Below, in pieces: positions 30,806-40,831 of a stretch of DNA of 64,000 nt (its first letter is position 1; the number at the start of each line of letters is the position of its first letter). The stretch is from Erwinia tracheiphila (GTDB taxonomy: Bacteria > Pseudomonadota > Gammaproteobacteria > Enterobacterales > Enterobacteriaceae). The notes below the pieces were generated by a model. It was not told where the DNA came from, ran no database searches, and saw only the letters and a program-made list of their open reading frames with translations. The position numbers and the translations under genes are program-made. Location of the stretch: assembly GCF_021365465.1 (NCBI RefSeq), contig NZ_CP089932.1, positions 496,001 to 560,000 of the forward strand. Reading direction: 5' to 3'.

Positions 30806-31196
30806 CTGCAGCAACCGTTACCTGCTGGCACTGGTGCTTATGCTTTCTGGACAATGCTATGCGCAGAGAAATCCTTTCCTGCCGCCGCATGATATTTCCT
30901 GCCTGAACGTGCAACCTGCCGCGCCCCTGTGGCAGCTGCGTGGCATTGTTGGCCAGCCGGGCGACTACAGAGCATGGCTGGTTTCGCCACAGGGTAAGGG
31001 AAAACTTTGGGGAAAAGGTCAAAAGCCGGATGCACGCTGGCAACTGTCACAGCTTGATGCACTTGGCATCACGGTTATGCGCAGTGCGGGGTGTACAACA
31101 CCGCTAAAAATGATGTTAAGACGGGATATTTATGCAAACGAAAAGGATTTTATTAGTTCTGACCCTGCTACTCCCTCTCCCGGTGCTATGCAATAG
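30792..31196 (+). CDS. hofP: PilP-like protein HofP
   Basis: A 134-residue PilP-type protein with a signal sequence (about 1-24, cleaved after CYA) and the phrase QRNPFLPP typical of HofP/PilP, which connects the inner-membrane platform to the secretin. ATGs at 30792 and 30795 are equivalent. It overlaps hofO by 14 nt and hofQ by 65 nt. Confidence 0.83.
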   Translation: MMIYSCSNRYLLALVLMLSGQCYAQRNPFLPPHDISCLNVQPAAPLWQLRGIVGQPGDYRAWLVSPQGKGKLWGKGQKPDARWQLSQLDALGITVMRSAGCTTPLKMMLRRDIYANEKDFISSDPATPSPGAMQ

Positions 31197-32388
31197 TCCT
31201 GCCGGGTTCTCTTTGGCATTCGATGATGCTCCTCTCTCACAGGTTCTGCAGGCGCTGGCGGATTACCAACAGCTGAACCTGGTTGTCGCTTCGGGGGTGG
31301 AAGGGTCGTTATCAATCCGCCTGCATAACGTGCCCTGGGTGCAGGCGCTCGATCTGGTGGCCCAAATGGGCAAATTGAGTATTGAGCGCCAGGACAACAT
31401 TATGCTGGTTCGCCCTGAAAGCTGGCAGCAGGAAAAAGTTCATCAGGAAACGTTGCGCCAAAAAAGGGAAGAAGACTCACAGCCTTTACATACCCTTATG
31501 CTAACGCTTCATTATGCCGATGTAGAAAATGTGAACGCCAGCCTCAAGGCCGAACGGGAAAAATTGATGACGCCGCGCGGCAGCATTACGGTTGACAGCC
31601 GAACAAATAGCCTGTTACTGCGTGATACCGCGGTAGCCCTGGAGGAAACCCGGCGCTGGGTCACCGCACTGGATCAGCCACTACAGCAGATTGAGCTGAC
31701 TTCACACATCGTTACCGTAACTGAAGATAGCCTGCGTGAATTAGGGGTAAACTGGGCGATGAGTGCTGATGAGCAGGTCAATCGTGCATTACGCGCCAGC
31801 CAGCTGCAGGTTAATCTGGCCGCAGGTAGTCCGGCGTTGACGACAGGCTTATCTGTCGCCAGGCTGGATGGACGGTTATTAAATCTCGAACTGAGTGCTT
31901 TGGAGCAGGAAAACAAGCTGGAAATTATCGCCAGTCCGCGTCTTTTCACCTCGCATCAGCAAACAGCGAGCATCAAGCAGGGGACCGAGATCCCTTATGA
32001 AGTTTCCAGCGGGAGCAACGGCAGTACATCGGTCGAATTCAAAGAGGCCGTGTTGGGAATGGAGGTAATACCGGTCATACAACCGAACGGGCGGATAATG
32101 CTAAAAATCCATATCAGCCAGAATCTTCCCGGCAGCACTTTACGTAGTGGAACAGGCGAGTACATTGCGATCGACAAACAGGAGATTCAGACTCAGGTCA
32201 CAGTGAAAGATGGGCAGACCCTGGCGCTGGGCGGTATTTTTCAGCAACAAAACGCCCGGGGTAAAAACAACGTGCCGCTACTGGGAAACCTGCCAGTGAT
32301 TGGTGCACTGTTCCGTCATTCGAAAACCGCACATAAGCGGCGAGAACTGGTGATCTTCATTACGCCTCGACTAATCGGTGATGAGTGA
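31132..32388 (+). CDS. hofQ: Outer-membrane secretin HofQ
   Basis: Secretin that forms the outer-membrane pore for the proposed DNA uptake apparatus. A signal peptide (1-20) precedes an N0/STN-like domain (AFDDAPLSQVLQALADYQQLNLVV), an N1-type KH domain, and the secretin domain (ELSALEQENKLEIIASPRLFTSHQQTASIKQGTEIPYE; QTLALGGIFQQQ; VPLLGNLPVIGALFRH; RRELVIFITPRLI). 418 residues, close to E. coli (412). Last gene of the operon. Confidence 0.94.
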   Translation: MQTKRILLVLTLLLPLPVLCNSPAGFSLAFDDAPLSQVLQALADYQQLNLVVASGVEGSLSIRLHNVPWVQALDLVAQMGKLSIERQDNIMLVRPESWQQEKVHQETLRQKREEDSQPLHTLMLTLHYADVENVNASLKAEREKLMTPRGSITVDSRTNSLLLRDTAVALEETRRWVTALDQPLQQIELTSHIVTVTEDSLRELGVNWAMSADEQVNRALRASQLQVNLAAGSPALTTGLSVARLDGRLLNLELSALEQENKLEIIASPRLFTSHQQTASIKQGTEIPYEVSSGSNGSTSVEFKEAVLGMEVIPVIQPNGRIMLKIHISQNLPGSTLRSGTGEYIAIDKQEIQTQVTVKDGQTLALGGIFQQQNARGKNNVPLLGNLPVIGALFRHSKTAHKRRELVIFITPRLIGDE

Positions 32389-32770
32389 GGGTTTCCTGAC
32401 TAAATTTGCTCTTTCCCAGGCTTTTTTGGCCGAATGAGGCCATATGCGTTTGACGGAAGAGCGGAATTAGCTTACAAGGTTTAGCGATTTTGATTTTAGA
32501 GGCTGCGTCTGGCCTCAAAGAGTATACTTACCCGTTTTTTATCATGCGCAACCCGCGTAGTCGATGCAGTGACATCAGGCTGATAATGAAGCGGACTGAA
32601 ACGCACTGGCGCATGAGGCAGGCAGAGTCAATTTAATCGGTTGCCAAAATGCCTTCAGTGTTGAGATAATTTTCGTCTGATTCTCGCACTATCGCTCATG
32701 AGGTTTCAGTTCATGTCCTGTCCAGTTGGACGGGGTATCATTAACGAATTGTCTTAGTAATACCAAAAAA
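32389..32770 (+). promoter_or_regulatory. hofQ-aroK intergenic / aroK leader
   Basis: 382 bases without a gene. A TATACT at 32523-32528 is the best -10 candidate for aroK, implying a leader of roughly 235 nt. The last 30 bases (ATCATTAACGAATTGTCTTA...) closely match the corresponding E. coli leader. A small stem GTCCAGTTGGAC is at 32721-32732. Confidence 0.4.
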
Positions 32771-33292
32771 ATGGCAGAGAAACGCAATATCTTTCTGGTT
32801 GGGCCTATGGGTGCCGGCAAAAGCACTATTGGGCGTCAGTTAGCTCAACAACTCAATATGGAATTTTTCGATTCTGATCAAGAAATTGAGCGACGTACCG
32901 GAGCGGATGTGGGCTGGGTGTTCGACGTTGAAGGCGAAGACGGCTTCCGCGATCGCGAAGAAAAAATCATCAATGAACTGACCGAAAAACAGGGTATCGT
33001 ACTGGCTACTGGCGGTGGTTCTGTAAAATCCCGAGAAACGCGTAATCGCCTTTCTGCGCGTGGTGTGGTGGTCTACCTGGAAACCACTATCGAGAAGCAG
33101 CTGGCGCGTACGCAACGTGATAAGAAACGTCCGCTTCTGCAGGTGGAGTCCCCCCCTCGTGAGGTGCTGGAAGCGTTGGCAGATGAACGCAATCCGCTTT
33201 ATGAAGAAATTGCTGATGTGACCATTCGCACTGATGATCAAAGTGCAAAAGTGGTCGCTAATCAGATCATTAACATGTTAGAGAAGAGCTAA
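32771..33292 (+). CDS. aroK: Shikimate kinase I
   Basis: Phosphorylates shikimate at the 3-hydroxyl in aromatic amino acid synthesis. Walker [10 protein letters not shown] at 11-19; shikimate-binding [17 protein letters not shown] and TGGGSV; the [11 protein letters not shown]. 173 residues as in E. coli. The ATG at 32771 ([19 protein letters not shown]) matches E. coli; an upstream in-frame start at 32726 would translate the conserved leader. Operon with aroB, 50 bp downstream. Confidence 0.97.
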   Translation: MAEKRNIFLVGPMGAGKSTIGRQLAQQLNMEFFDSDQEIERRTGADVGWVFDVEGEDGFRDREEKIINELTEKQGIVLATGGGSVKSRETRNRLSARGVVVYLETTIEKQLARTQRDKKRPLLQVESPPREVLEALADERNPLYEEIADVTIRTDDQSAKVVANQIINMLEKS

Positions 33293-33342
33293 ATCAGGAC
33301 TCACTTCGCCTGCGGGCCAAAGTCATTAAGGTGATATGCTTC

Positions 33343-34431
33343 ATGGAGAAGGTTTTTGTCACTTTGGGGGAGCGAAGTTACCCCATCACCATCGCGGCTG
33401 GGCTGTTTAGCGATCCCGCTTCTTTCGGGCCGTTAAAGGCGGGCAACAGGGCTATGCTGGTTACGAATCAGACGCTTGCTCCGCTCTACCTTGATGCTAT
33501 ACGCAAGCAACTGGAAAGTGCAGGTGTAAAGGTTGACCAGGTGATTCTGCCCGATGGTGAGCAATATAAAACGCTGACAGTGATGGATCAGGTTTTTACT
33601 GCGCTTCTGGAAAAATCGCATGGTCGTGATACGACATTGGTTGCGCTCGGCGGCGGGGTAATAGGTGATCTGACTGGATTTGCCGCTGCCAGCTATCAGC
33701 GCGGCGTTCGTTTTATTCAGGTACCCACCACGTTGTTGTCTCAGGTTGATTCCTCCGTTGGCGGTAAAACGGCCGTTAACCATCCGCTTGGCAAAAACAT
33801 GATTGGGGCATTTTATCAGCCAGCCTCAGTGGTGATTGATCTGAATTGTCTGAATACACTTCCTCGCCGGGAGCTTTCTTCCGGTCTGGCAGAGGTCATT
33901 AAGTACGGAATTATCCTGGACGGTGAGTTTTTCAACTGGCTTGAGAACAATCTGGATGCGCTTCTGGTGCCGGACGGGAAAGCAATGGCCTACTGCATAC
34001 GCCGATGCTGTGAACTCAAGGCCGAAGTCGTTGCCGCTGACGAACATGAAACTGGGCTGCGTGCTTTGCTGAATCTTGGTCACACCTATGGCCATGCCAT
34101 TGAAGCACACATGGGTTACGGTAACTGGCTGCATGGTGAAGCTGTAGCAGCCGGTATGGTCATGGCGGCACGCACAGCAGAGCGCCTTGGCCAGTTTTGC
34201 GTTGAAGAGACAAAACGAATTATTACGCTGTTGCAGCGTGCAGGTTTACCCGTAAACGGCCCCGAACGCATGCCTGCTGAAGCCTATCTGCCGCACATGA
34301 TGCGTGATAAAAAAGTTCTGGCAGGTCAACTGCGCCTTGTTCTGCCAAAGGCTATCGGCAAAGCTGAAGTGCGTAGCGATGTTGGGCATGATACGGTACT
34401 TACTGCCATCAAAGATTGCCAGCAGGCCTGA
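33343..34431 (+). CDS. aroB: 3-dehydroquinate synthase
   Basis: NAD+- and metal-dependent enzyme that cyclises DAHP to 3-dehydroquinate. Conserved NAD-binding [39 protein letters not shown], and metal ligands in [21 protein letters not shown] and [15 protein letters not shown]. The ATG at 33343 gives [18 protein letters not shown] (362 residues), aligned to E. coli; a GTG at 33331 would add four residues. The stop lies inside the terminator stem. Confidence 0.96.
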   Translation: MEKVFVTLGERSYPITIAAGLFSDPASFGPLKAGNRAMLVTNQTLAPLYLDAIRKQLESAGVKVDQVILPDGEQYKTLTVMDQVFTALLEKSHGRDTTLVALGGGVIGDLTGFAAASYQRGVRFIQVPTTLLSQVDSSVGGKTAVNHPLGKNMIGAFYQPASVVIDLNCLNTLPRRELSSGLAEVIKYGIILDGEFFNWLENNLDALLVPDGKAMAYCIRRCCELKAEVVAADEHETGLRALLNLGHTYGHAIEAHMGYGNWLHGEAVAAGMVMAARTAERLGQFCVEETKRIITLLQRAGLPVNGPERMPAEAYLPHMMRDKKVLAGQLRLVLPKAIGKAEVRSDVGHDTVLTAIKDCQQA

Positions 34432-34465
34432 GGCCGTCTGTGCATTCAGGCCTGATTTTCATTTT
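34423..34465 (+). terminator. aroB terminator
   Basis: Stem CAGGCCTGA/TCAGGCCTG, loop containing a further small stem, followed by ATTTTCATTTT. The left arm includes the aroB stop codon. Confidence 0.7.
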
Positions 34466-34526
34466 ATGGAGTAACAGCTGCCTACAGGGTGTAGGGTGGC
34501 CTTTCCGATCTACTGGAGGACGTTGA

Positions 34527-35507
34527 ATGGACGAGTTTAAACCGGAAGACGAGTTGAAACCTGATACCAGCGATCGCCGTCCGCAGCGATCGCGCAAGAC
34601 GTCTTCTGCTCCGAAAGTGCCTGTCTCCCGACAATATATGATGATGGGTATTGGTATTCTGGTTTTGTTACTGTTAGTGATTGGCATCGGTTCTGCACTG
34701 AACAGTTCAGGCAGCAATAATCACTCCGCACCGCCATCTTCCTCACCACCGACGTCGTCGCAGCCCGTTGCGCCAACAGGCAATAGCGATAAAAGTATCG
34801 ATCTTTCCGGTTCCTCTTCAATGAGTGCGCAGCAGGCTGCCAGTTCGCCGCAAGAACTCAGTGCGCCAGCGGTTTCGCCAATGCCTACTGAGGCGGCACC
34901 AGTACAGGCACCTGCCAACCAGCAGCGTGTTGAACTGCCAGGTGATTTAAACGGCGCACTGGCCAACCAGCAGGGACAGGTTGATAATGCCGCGCAAACC
35001 ATTCAGGATAATGCCAGTTCGCTTCCTACTGCACAGGCAACGGTGGTCGCAGGCGCGCGCCCTGCTGCAGCGACCAGGCCTGTGGCTAAATCTGCGACCA
35101 ACCAGCCTCGCCATGCGGCGGTGCATGCCGTGCCTCAGCATCAGATCAAACCTGCCATCACGCACAAGCCTGCTACCGTTGCTCACCAGCCTGCTAAAGA
35201 AACAAAGCAGCATGCAGCCGCTGAAGCAGACGCGACACCGACTGCGCCGCGAGGCAATTACACGCTGCAATTGAGTAGCGCCTCGCGTGCTGATTCACTT
35301 AATGCGTGGGCAAAAAAACAGAACCTCAGCAGCTATCACGTCTATAAAACCACCCGCAATGGACAGCCTTGGTATGTGTTGGTGAGTGGCGCCTATGCTG
35401 CGCGAACTGAAGCGGAACATGCTGTTACAACCTTGCCTGCAGAAGTCAGGGCACAAAATCCCTGGGTGAGATCATTGAACCAGGTTAAGAAAGAAGCATC
35501 CCAGTGA
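34527..35507 (+). CDS. damX: Cell-division SPOR protein DamX
   Basis: Bitopic inner-membrane protein that localises to the division ring. Cytoplasmic N-terminus (1-36), one TM (about 37-58, YMMMGIGILVLLLLVIGIGSAL), a long Ser/Pro/Ala/Gln-rich periplasmic linker, and a C-terminal SPOR domain (about 248-322, NYTLQLSSASRADSLNAWAKKQNLSSYHVYKT) that binds denuded glycan. At 326 residues it is about 100 shorter than E. coli DamX; the difference is in the low-complexity linker and N-terminal part. Between aroB and dam as usual. Confidence 0.95.
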   Translation: MDEFKPEDELKPDTSDRRPQRSRKTSSAPKVPVSRQYMMMGIGILVLLLLVIGIGSALNSSGSNNHSAPPSSSPPTSSQPVAPTGNSDKSIDLSGSSSMSAQQAASSPQELSAPAVSPMPTEAAPVQAPANQQRVELPGDLNGALANQQGQVDNAAQTIQDNASSLPTAQATVVAGARPAAATRPVAKSATNQPRHAAVHAVPQHQIKPAITHKPATVAHQPAKETKQHAAAEADATPTAPRGNYTLQLSSASRADSLNAWAKKQNLSSYHVYKTTRNGQPWYVLVSGAYAARTEAEHAVTTLPAEVRAQNPWVRSLNQVKKEASQ

Positions 35508-35510
35508 CCG

Positions 35511-35531
35511 CTGGCCGGTTTATCCGGCCAG
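35511..35531 (+). terminator. damX downstream stem-loop
   Basis: Perfect 8-bp stem CTGGCCGG/CCGGCCAG with a 5-nt loop, 3 bp past damX. There is no T-run; attenuation before dam is possible. Confidence 0.5.
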
Positions 35532-35633
35532 AATGAAGTCACGCTTCCAGGGAAGAGGGGCTGACCATGTAAAGCGCAGATATGCTGTCGGTGTCACCGC
35601 AGCCAGAAGAGTAGAATGTATTAAAACGACGGC

Positions 35634-36455
35634 ATGAAAAAAAATCGCGCTTTTTTGAAATGGGCGGGTGGAAAATTTCCGCTGCTTGATGATATCCAAC
35701 GTTACCTGCCTGAGGGCGACTGCCTGATTGAGCCTTTTGTCGGCGCGGGTTCAGTGTTTCTTAACACGCGTTTTCCGCGCTATATTCTGGCGGATATCAA
35801 CAGTGACTTGATCAATCTTTATGAGATTGTCAAAACCAATGTAGATCAGTTTGTGGCTTCGGCCCGTGAACTCTTTACTAAAGAGAATAACGACGCGGAT
35901 TTTTATTATGCCCGTCGCAAAGAGTTCAACCAGTGCTGCGACCTTTTTCGTCGTGCCGTGCTGTTTTTGTATCTCAATCGCCACTGTTATAACGGACTTT
36001 GTCGCTACAACCTGAGCGGTGAATTCAATGTGCCTTTTGGCCGTTACCATAAGCCTTATTTTCCTGAAGAAGAACTTTACTGGTTTGCGGAACGTTCACA
36101 GAATGCAACCTTTGTCTGCGAATCGTACGATGCCAGCTTTAACAGAGCACAACAGGGGGCGGTGATTTATTGTGATCCCCCCTATGCGCCGCTGTCGACG
36201 ACGGCGAATTTTACCGCTTATCACACCAACAGTTTCAGCTTAAGGCAGCAGCAACATCTGGCCGAGCTGGCAGAAAAACTGGCGCGTGAGAGCTGTATTC
36301 CTGTACTGATCTCTAACCATGACACGCCGCTAACCCGTGAATGGTATCAGGCGGCACGTCAGCTACATCAGATCAAAGCCCGGCGTTCAATTAGCCGAAA
36401 TGGCAGTGGACGCACTCAGGTTCAGGAGCTGCTGGCGCTGTTCGACGGTGGCTGA
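35634..36455 (+). CDS. dam: DNA adenine methyltransferase Dam
   Basis: Methylates adenine N6 in GATC, controlling mismatch repair, replication initiation and some promoters. AdoMet-binding FLKWAGGK (8-14) and FVGAGSVF, catalytic motif IV DPPY at 181-184, and target-recognition [21 protein letters not shown]. 273 residues (E. coli 278); the last 30 residues diverge ([29 protein letters not shown]). The gene follows damX by 126 bp and precedes rpe. Confidence 0.96.
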   Translation: MKKNRAFLKWAGGKFPLLDDIQRYLPEGDCLIEPFVGAGSVFLNTRFPRYILADINSDLINLYEIVKTNVDQFVASARELFTKENNDADFYYARRKEFNQCCDLFRRAVLFLYLNRHCYNGLCRYNLSGEFNVPFGRYHKPYFPEEELYWFAERSQNATFVCESYDASFNRAQQGAVIYCDPPYAPLSTTANFTAYHTNSFSLRQQQHLAELAEKLARESCIPVLISNHDTPLTREWYQAARQLHQIKARRSISRNGSGRTQVQELLALFDGG

Positions 36456-36508
36456 ACATTAATTGCACGACCTGCCTGGCATCAGGCGTACCAAACTGGG
36501 AGAAATGG

Positions 36509-37195
36509 ATGAAACAGTTTTTACTCGCCCCATCAATTTTATCTGCGGATTTTGCTCGCCTGGGGGAAGACACTGCTAAAGTGTTGGCAGCGGGGGGGGA
36601 CGTGGTGCATTTTGACGTGATGGATAATCATTACGTGCCTAACCTGACAATGGGGCCAATGGTACTGAAAGCGCTGCGTGATTATGGTATTACGGCTCCC
36701 ATTGACGTTCATCTGATGGCCAGGCCGGTTGACCGGTTGATTCCTGATTTTGCCAAAGCCGGCGCCAGCTATATTACTTTTCACCCCGAAGCTTCTGAGC
36801 ACGTTGACCGTTCGCTGCAATTGATCAAAGAACACGGATGTAAAGCAGGCCTGGTGTTTAACCCCGCGACCCCGCTTCATTATCTGGATTACGTGATGGA
36901 TAAGATCGATGTAATCCTGCTGATGTCGGTTAATCCCGGTTTTGGCGGTCAGTCTTTCATTCCCGCTACGCTGGACAAACTTCGTCAGGCTCGCCAGCTT
37001 ATCGATAGCAGTGGCTACGATATTCGCCTTGAAGTGGATGGCGGTGTCAAAGTGGATAACATTGCTGAAATCGCTGCTGCAGGCGCGGACATATTTGTTG
37101 CAGGATCGGCCATCTTTGGTCAAAGCGATTATAAAAAAGTGATCGATGACATGCGCAACGAACTGGAGAAATCGCGTCATGGCTCATTTCACTGA
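36509..37195 (+). CDS. rpe: Ribulose-phosphate 3-epimerase
   Basis: Interconverts ribulose-5-P and xylulose-5-P in the pentose phosphate pathway. TIM-barrel with [16 protein letters not shown], the metal/catalytic sequence [38 protein letters not shown] and EVDGGV. 228 residues (E. coli 225). Overlaps gph by 17 nt. Confidence 0.97.
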   Translation: MKQFLLAPSILSADFARLGEDTAKVLAAGGDVVHFDVMDNHYVPNLTMGPMVLKALRDYGITAPIDVHLMARPVDRLIPDFAKAGASYITFHPEASEHVDRSLQLIKEHGCKAGLVFNPATPLHYLDYVMDKIDVILLMSVNPGFGGQSFIPATLDKLRQARQLIDSSGYDIRLEVDGGVKVDNIAEIAAAGADIFVAGSAIFGQSDYKKVIDDMRNELEKSRHGSFH

Positions 37196-37877
37196 GATCC
37201 GCGGGGTCGCTTTTGATCTGGATGGCACCCTGGTTGACAGTGCGCCCGGCCTGGCCGACGCGATAGATGCCACGTTAACGACATTACATTTACCGGCAGC
37301 GGGCGTGGCACGCGTGTCAACCTGGATCGGCAACGGTGCCGATATTATGATCGAGCGCGCCCTGAACTGGGCATTGGGACATAAGCCAACAGGCGACCTT
37401 CACGCTGAAGCATGTACGTTGTTCGATAAGCATTACGCCGTGACGGTCAAAACGGGCAGCAGGCTGTTTCCGGCGGTGAAAGAAAACCTCGCTGCCATGG
37501 CGGCCAGCGGCATCCCGATGGCGATTGTTACCAACAAGCCAACGGCATTTATACAACCGCTGCTCATTTCATCAGGTATTAGCGATTACTTTTCGCTGGT
37601 TTTGGGCGGTGACGATGTGGTGATGAAAAAACCTCATCCGGCACCGATTTTCTTGGTTTTAGGGACCTTCGGCCTGTTACCGGCAGAGTTATTATTTGTT
37701 GGCGATTCACGCAATGATATTCTGGCCGCTCAGGCAGCGGGCTGTCCCTGCACAGGAATGACCTATGGCTACAATTATGGCGAGCCTGTTGCCAGCAGCC
37801 ACCCGAACCTTGTACTTGACCATTTTAACGATCTCCTGCCCGCCATCGGGCTGTCATCACCAGGATACCACTCATGA
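37179..37877 (+). CDS. gph: Phosphoglycolate phosphatase
   Basis: HAD-superfamily enzyme that removes 2-phosphoglycolate, including that formed during repair of DNA 3' ends. Motif [10 protein letters not shown], motif II IVTNKP, and motif [14 protein letters not shown]...[12 protein letters not shown]. The ATG at 37179 ([17 protein letters not shown]) gives 232 residues; the longer frame from 37146 is overlap with rpe. Overlaps trpS by 4 nt (ATGA). Confidence 0.95.
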   Translation: MAHFTEIRGVAFDLDGTLVDSAPGLADAIDATLTTLHLPAAGVARVSTWIGNGADIMIERALNWALGHKPTGDLHAEACTLFDKHYAVTVKTGSRLFPAVKENLAAMAASGIPMAIVTNKPTAFIQPLLISSGISDYFSLVLGGDDVVMKKPHPAPIFLVLGTFGLLPAELLFVGDSRNDILAAQAAGCPCTGMTYGYNYGEPVASSHPNLVLDHFNDLLPAIGLSSPGYHS

Positions 37878-38878
37878 GTAAACCCATCGTATTTAGCGGC
37901 GCACAGCCTTCCGGCGAACTGACTATCGGTAACTATATGGGTGCGCTGCGTCAGTGGGTCAGCATGCAGGATGATTACGACTGCATTTACTGCATTGTTG
38001 ATTTGCACGCTATCACCGTGCGTCAGGACCCGGCAGCACTGCGCAAGGCAACGCTGGATACGCTGGCACTTTATCTTGCCTGCGGTATCGATCCTGAGAA
38101 GAGTACCATCTTCGTCCAGTCACATGTGCCCGAGCATTCCCAGTTAAGTTGGATCCTTAACTGCTACACCTACTTTGGCGAACTCAGCCGCATGACGCAA
38201 TTCAAGGACAAATCGGCGCGTTATGAAGAGAACATCAACGCCGGCCTGTTTGACTATCCGGTGCTGATGGCGGCCGATATTCTGCTGTATCAGACCACGC
38301 AGGTACCGGTTGGCGAAGATCAGAAGCAGCATCTGGAACTGAGCCGGGATGTGGCATCACGCTTCAATGCGCTTTATGGTGACGTGTTTAACATCCCCGA
38401 GCCTTTTATTCCCAAATCCGGTGCGCGTGTGATGTCACTACTGGAGCCAACCAAAAAGATGTCCAAGTCGGACGACAATCGCAATAACGTTATCGGCCTG
38501 CTGGAAGACCCCAAATCCGTGGTGAAAAAGATCAAACGTGCCATGACCGATGGCGATGAGCCGCCGATGGTGCGCTACGACATCAAGGAGAAAGCAGGCG
38601 TGTCGAACCTGCTGGATATTCTGTCTGGCGTGACAGGGCAGAGTATCCCAGCCCTGGAGAAACAGTTTGAAGGCCAGATGTATGGCCATTTAAAAGGTGC
38701 GGTTGCTGAAGCCGTTTCCGGGATGCTGACTGAGCTTCAGGCGCGTTATCATAGCTATCGTAGCGATGAAGCGTTTCTTCAGCAGGTCATGCGCGATGGG
38801 GCGGCAAAAGCCCGCGCTCAGGCTCAGGAAACCGTGAAAAAGGTTTATTCAGCCGTTGGATTTGTCGCCCAGCCATAG
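37874..38878 (+). CDS. trpS: Tryptophanyl-tRNA synthetase
   Basis: Class I synthetase charging tRNA-Trp. The HIGH-type motif appears as [14 protein letters not shown] and the KMSKS motif as KKMSKSDDN. 334 residues, as in E. coli. Last gene of the damX-dam-rpe-gph-trpS run. In E. coli cysG and nirCDB follow; here an unknown gene and broken codA do. Confidence 0.97.
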   Translation: MSKPIVFSGAQPSGELTIGNYMGALRQWVSMQDDYDCIYCIVDLHAITVRQDPAALRKATLDTLALYLACGIDPEKSTIFVQSHVPEHSQLSWILNCYTYFGELSRMTQFKDKSARYEENINAGLFDYPVLMAADILLYQTTQVPVGEDQKQHLELSRDVASRFNALYGDVFNIPEPFIPKSGARVMSLLEPTKKMSKSDDNRNNVIGLLEDPKSVVKKIKRAMTDGDEPPMVRYDIKEKAGVSNLLDILSGVTGQSIPALEKQFEGQMYGHLKGAVAEAVSGMLTELQARYHSYRSDEAFLQQVMRDGAAKARAQAQETVKKVYSAVGFVAQP

Positions 38879-38890
38879 CGATACAGATAA

Positions 38891-38916
38891 CCAGAAGTGT
38901 CCCCTGGTGCTTCTGG
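38891..38916. terminator. trpS / unknown gene shared stem-loop
   Basis: CCAGAAG/CTTCTGG stem with a 12-nt loop between the trpS stop and the 3' end of the minus-strand gene. Part of it (38897-38916) is within the repeat shared with 9.7 kb. Confidence 0.5.
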
Positions 38917-39426
38917 TTATCCGATTTTGTTCATTGATAAAATTGCCCCGTCATACCAGTAAAGCGTTATGGTTCCGTTCTCCGGTACCGTCACTACCGC
39001 GCCCGGTTCCCACGGCTGCTTATCGCAGACGACGTTAAACCCACCTGCAACCTGATAGCTTATCTGCGGATCGTTTTTATCAGCGGGCGTCAGGCGGGGC
39101 TTACCAGTACAGTTATCGATGGCCCGATCTTTTGTCCCTTTTGTCCAGATAATGTTATCCGATGAAAAGGTAACTTCGGCACCCATGTACTGAGGATCGT
39201 TCTCGACCACAGCCTGAATGCCGTCGCTGTTAATATGTACAGCCTGCACCTGCCAGCGCCCCTGCAGAACTGAATAGTCTGGTGATGCGGCATAACTGAA
39301 GTAACTTACACTGTCCAATAAAAGCGAAGCCCACAGGCGATTTATACAAGTTTCCTTTCGTATGCTGTAAAAATCAGTATAGATAAGAATTGTGCCACCA
39401 CAGAGACAATAACGGCACAGTGACAT
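38917..39426 (-). CDS. Unrecognised, probably exported protein (start codon doubtful)
   Basis: I do not recognise a family. Residues 48-169 look like a small secreted domain: SPDYSVLQGRWQVQAVHINSDGIQ..., two cysteines (106 and 134) that could pair, and a C-terminus TITLYWYDGAILSMNKIG. The LQGRWQV opening recalls lipocalin-like or META-type domains, but this is only resemblance. Residues 30-47 (RLWASLLLDSVSYFSYAA) look like a signal peptide whose natural start should be codon 28; that codon is ATA, preceded by AGGA at the right distance, so the start appears mutated. The upstream ATG at 39426 adds 27 unlikely residues. The gene may be dead. A 3' fragment of a paralogue is at 9745. Confidence 0.55.
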   Translation of the reverse strand: MSLCRYCLCGGTILIYTDFYSIRKETCINRLWASLLLDSVSYFSYAASPDYSVLQGRWQVQAVHINSDGIQAVVENDPQYMGAEVTFSSDNIIWTKGTKDRAIDNCTGKPRLTPADKNDPQISYQVAGGFNVVCDKQPWEPGAVVTVPENGTITLYWYDGAILSMNKIG

Positions 39427-39508
39427 TGCTATCTGGTTAATCTTACGTGCAGTGCCGGAAATCGGTGGTATGTTTTAACCAATGTCACTGACGTTGAGGA
39501 GCTTTTGT

Positions 39509-40786
39509 ATGCAGGCCATTAATTTGAAATGGATTAATCACGTTCGTTTGCCGTGGCGTGAGGGATTCTGGCAGATAGCCATACACGATGGCACTATCGC
39601 GTCAATTTCTCCGCAGCCACAAAATGCGCCCACAGAAGATGCACTGGATGCGTAAGGTGGCCTGGCCTTTCCCCCTTTATTGAGCCGCATATCCATCTTG
39701 ATACCACGCAAACTGCGGGCGAATCTGCCTGGAACGAATCCGGTACGCTGTTTGAGGGAATCGAAAGCTGGGCAGAACGTAAAGCGTTATTAAGTCATGA
39801 TGACGTAAAAGCGCCCGCCAGACGCTGAAGTGGCAGATAGCCAATGGGATACAGCATGTTCGCATCCATGTGGATGTTTCCGATCCGACGCTGACCGCAC
39901 TGAAAGCGATGCTGGAAGTGAAAAAAAGAAATGTCACCCTGGGTGGATATTCAGATTGTGGTTTTTCCCCAGGAGAGCATTCTCTCTTACCCGGATGGAG
40001 AAACGTTACGGGAGGAGGCGCTGAAACTCGATGCCGATGCCATTGGTGCCATTCCGCATTTTGAGTTCACCCGTGAATACGGCGTGGAGTCTCTGCACAA
40101 AGCGTTTGCGCTGGCGCAGAAGTACTAGCGTATGGTGGGTGTCCACTGTGATGAAATTGACGATGAGCAATCACGCTTTCTGGAGACTGTCACCGCGCTG
40201 GCCCTGAAAGAAAAAATGGGGCAGCACATGACCGCCAGCCATACCACCACAATGCACTCTTACAATGGCGCTTATACATCGCGGCTGTTTCGTCTGCTGA
40301 AACTGCCAGGCATTAACTTCGTTGCTAATCCTCTGGTTAATATCCATTTGCAGGGATGTTTTGATAGTTATCCTAAGCGCCGGGGTATTACGCGAGTTAA
40401 CGAGCTTCTGGAGGCGGATATCAATGTTTGCTTTGGTCACGATGACGTCTTCGACCCTTGGTATCCCTCAGGCGCCGCAAATATGTTGCAGGTACTGCAT
40501 ATGGGGTTGCATGTTTGTCAGCTAATGGGATATGGGCAACTGGATGAAGGAATAAAACTGATCACCACCAACAGCGCCCGTACAATTACAGCTGAAAGAC
40601 TATGGTATTCAGGCCAGCCATCGCGCCAGTCTGGTTATTCTGCCCGCCGAAAGCGGGTTTGATGCACTGTGCTGTCAGGTACCGGTGCGTTACTTTGTTC
40701 GCGGTGAATGTGTCGTGGCTGAGACCCTGCTGGCAGAAACCCATGTTTATTTGCATGAAAGTGAGCGCGTTGACTTTAAACGTTGA
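39509..40786 (+). pseudogene. codA: Cytosine deaminase, multiply disrupted
   Basis: CodA sequence is followed from ATG 39509 (good GAGGAG site) to a natural end EAVDFKR-like ERVDFKR at 40786. Damage: TAA at 39652-39654, a frameshift near 39820, another near 39930 inside [15 protein letters not shown] at 40126-40128 after FALAQKY, and a frameshift near 40588. Preserved pieces include [69 protein letters not shown] and [15 protein letters not shown], so all metal and catalytic motifs are present but not in one frame. No codB permease is nearby. Confidence 0.94.
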
Positions 40787-40797
40787 AAGTAAAAAGA

Positions 40798-40811
40798 CCG
40801 GGAAATCCCGG
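40798..40811 (-). terminator. tsgA terminator
   Basis: CCGGGA/TCCCGG stem followed on the minus strand by TCTTTTTAC. It also lies 12 bp past the codA relic. Confidence 0.7.
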
Positions 40812-40831
40812 CCCGTTCACATTAAATGTGA

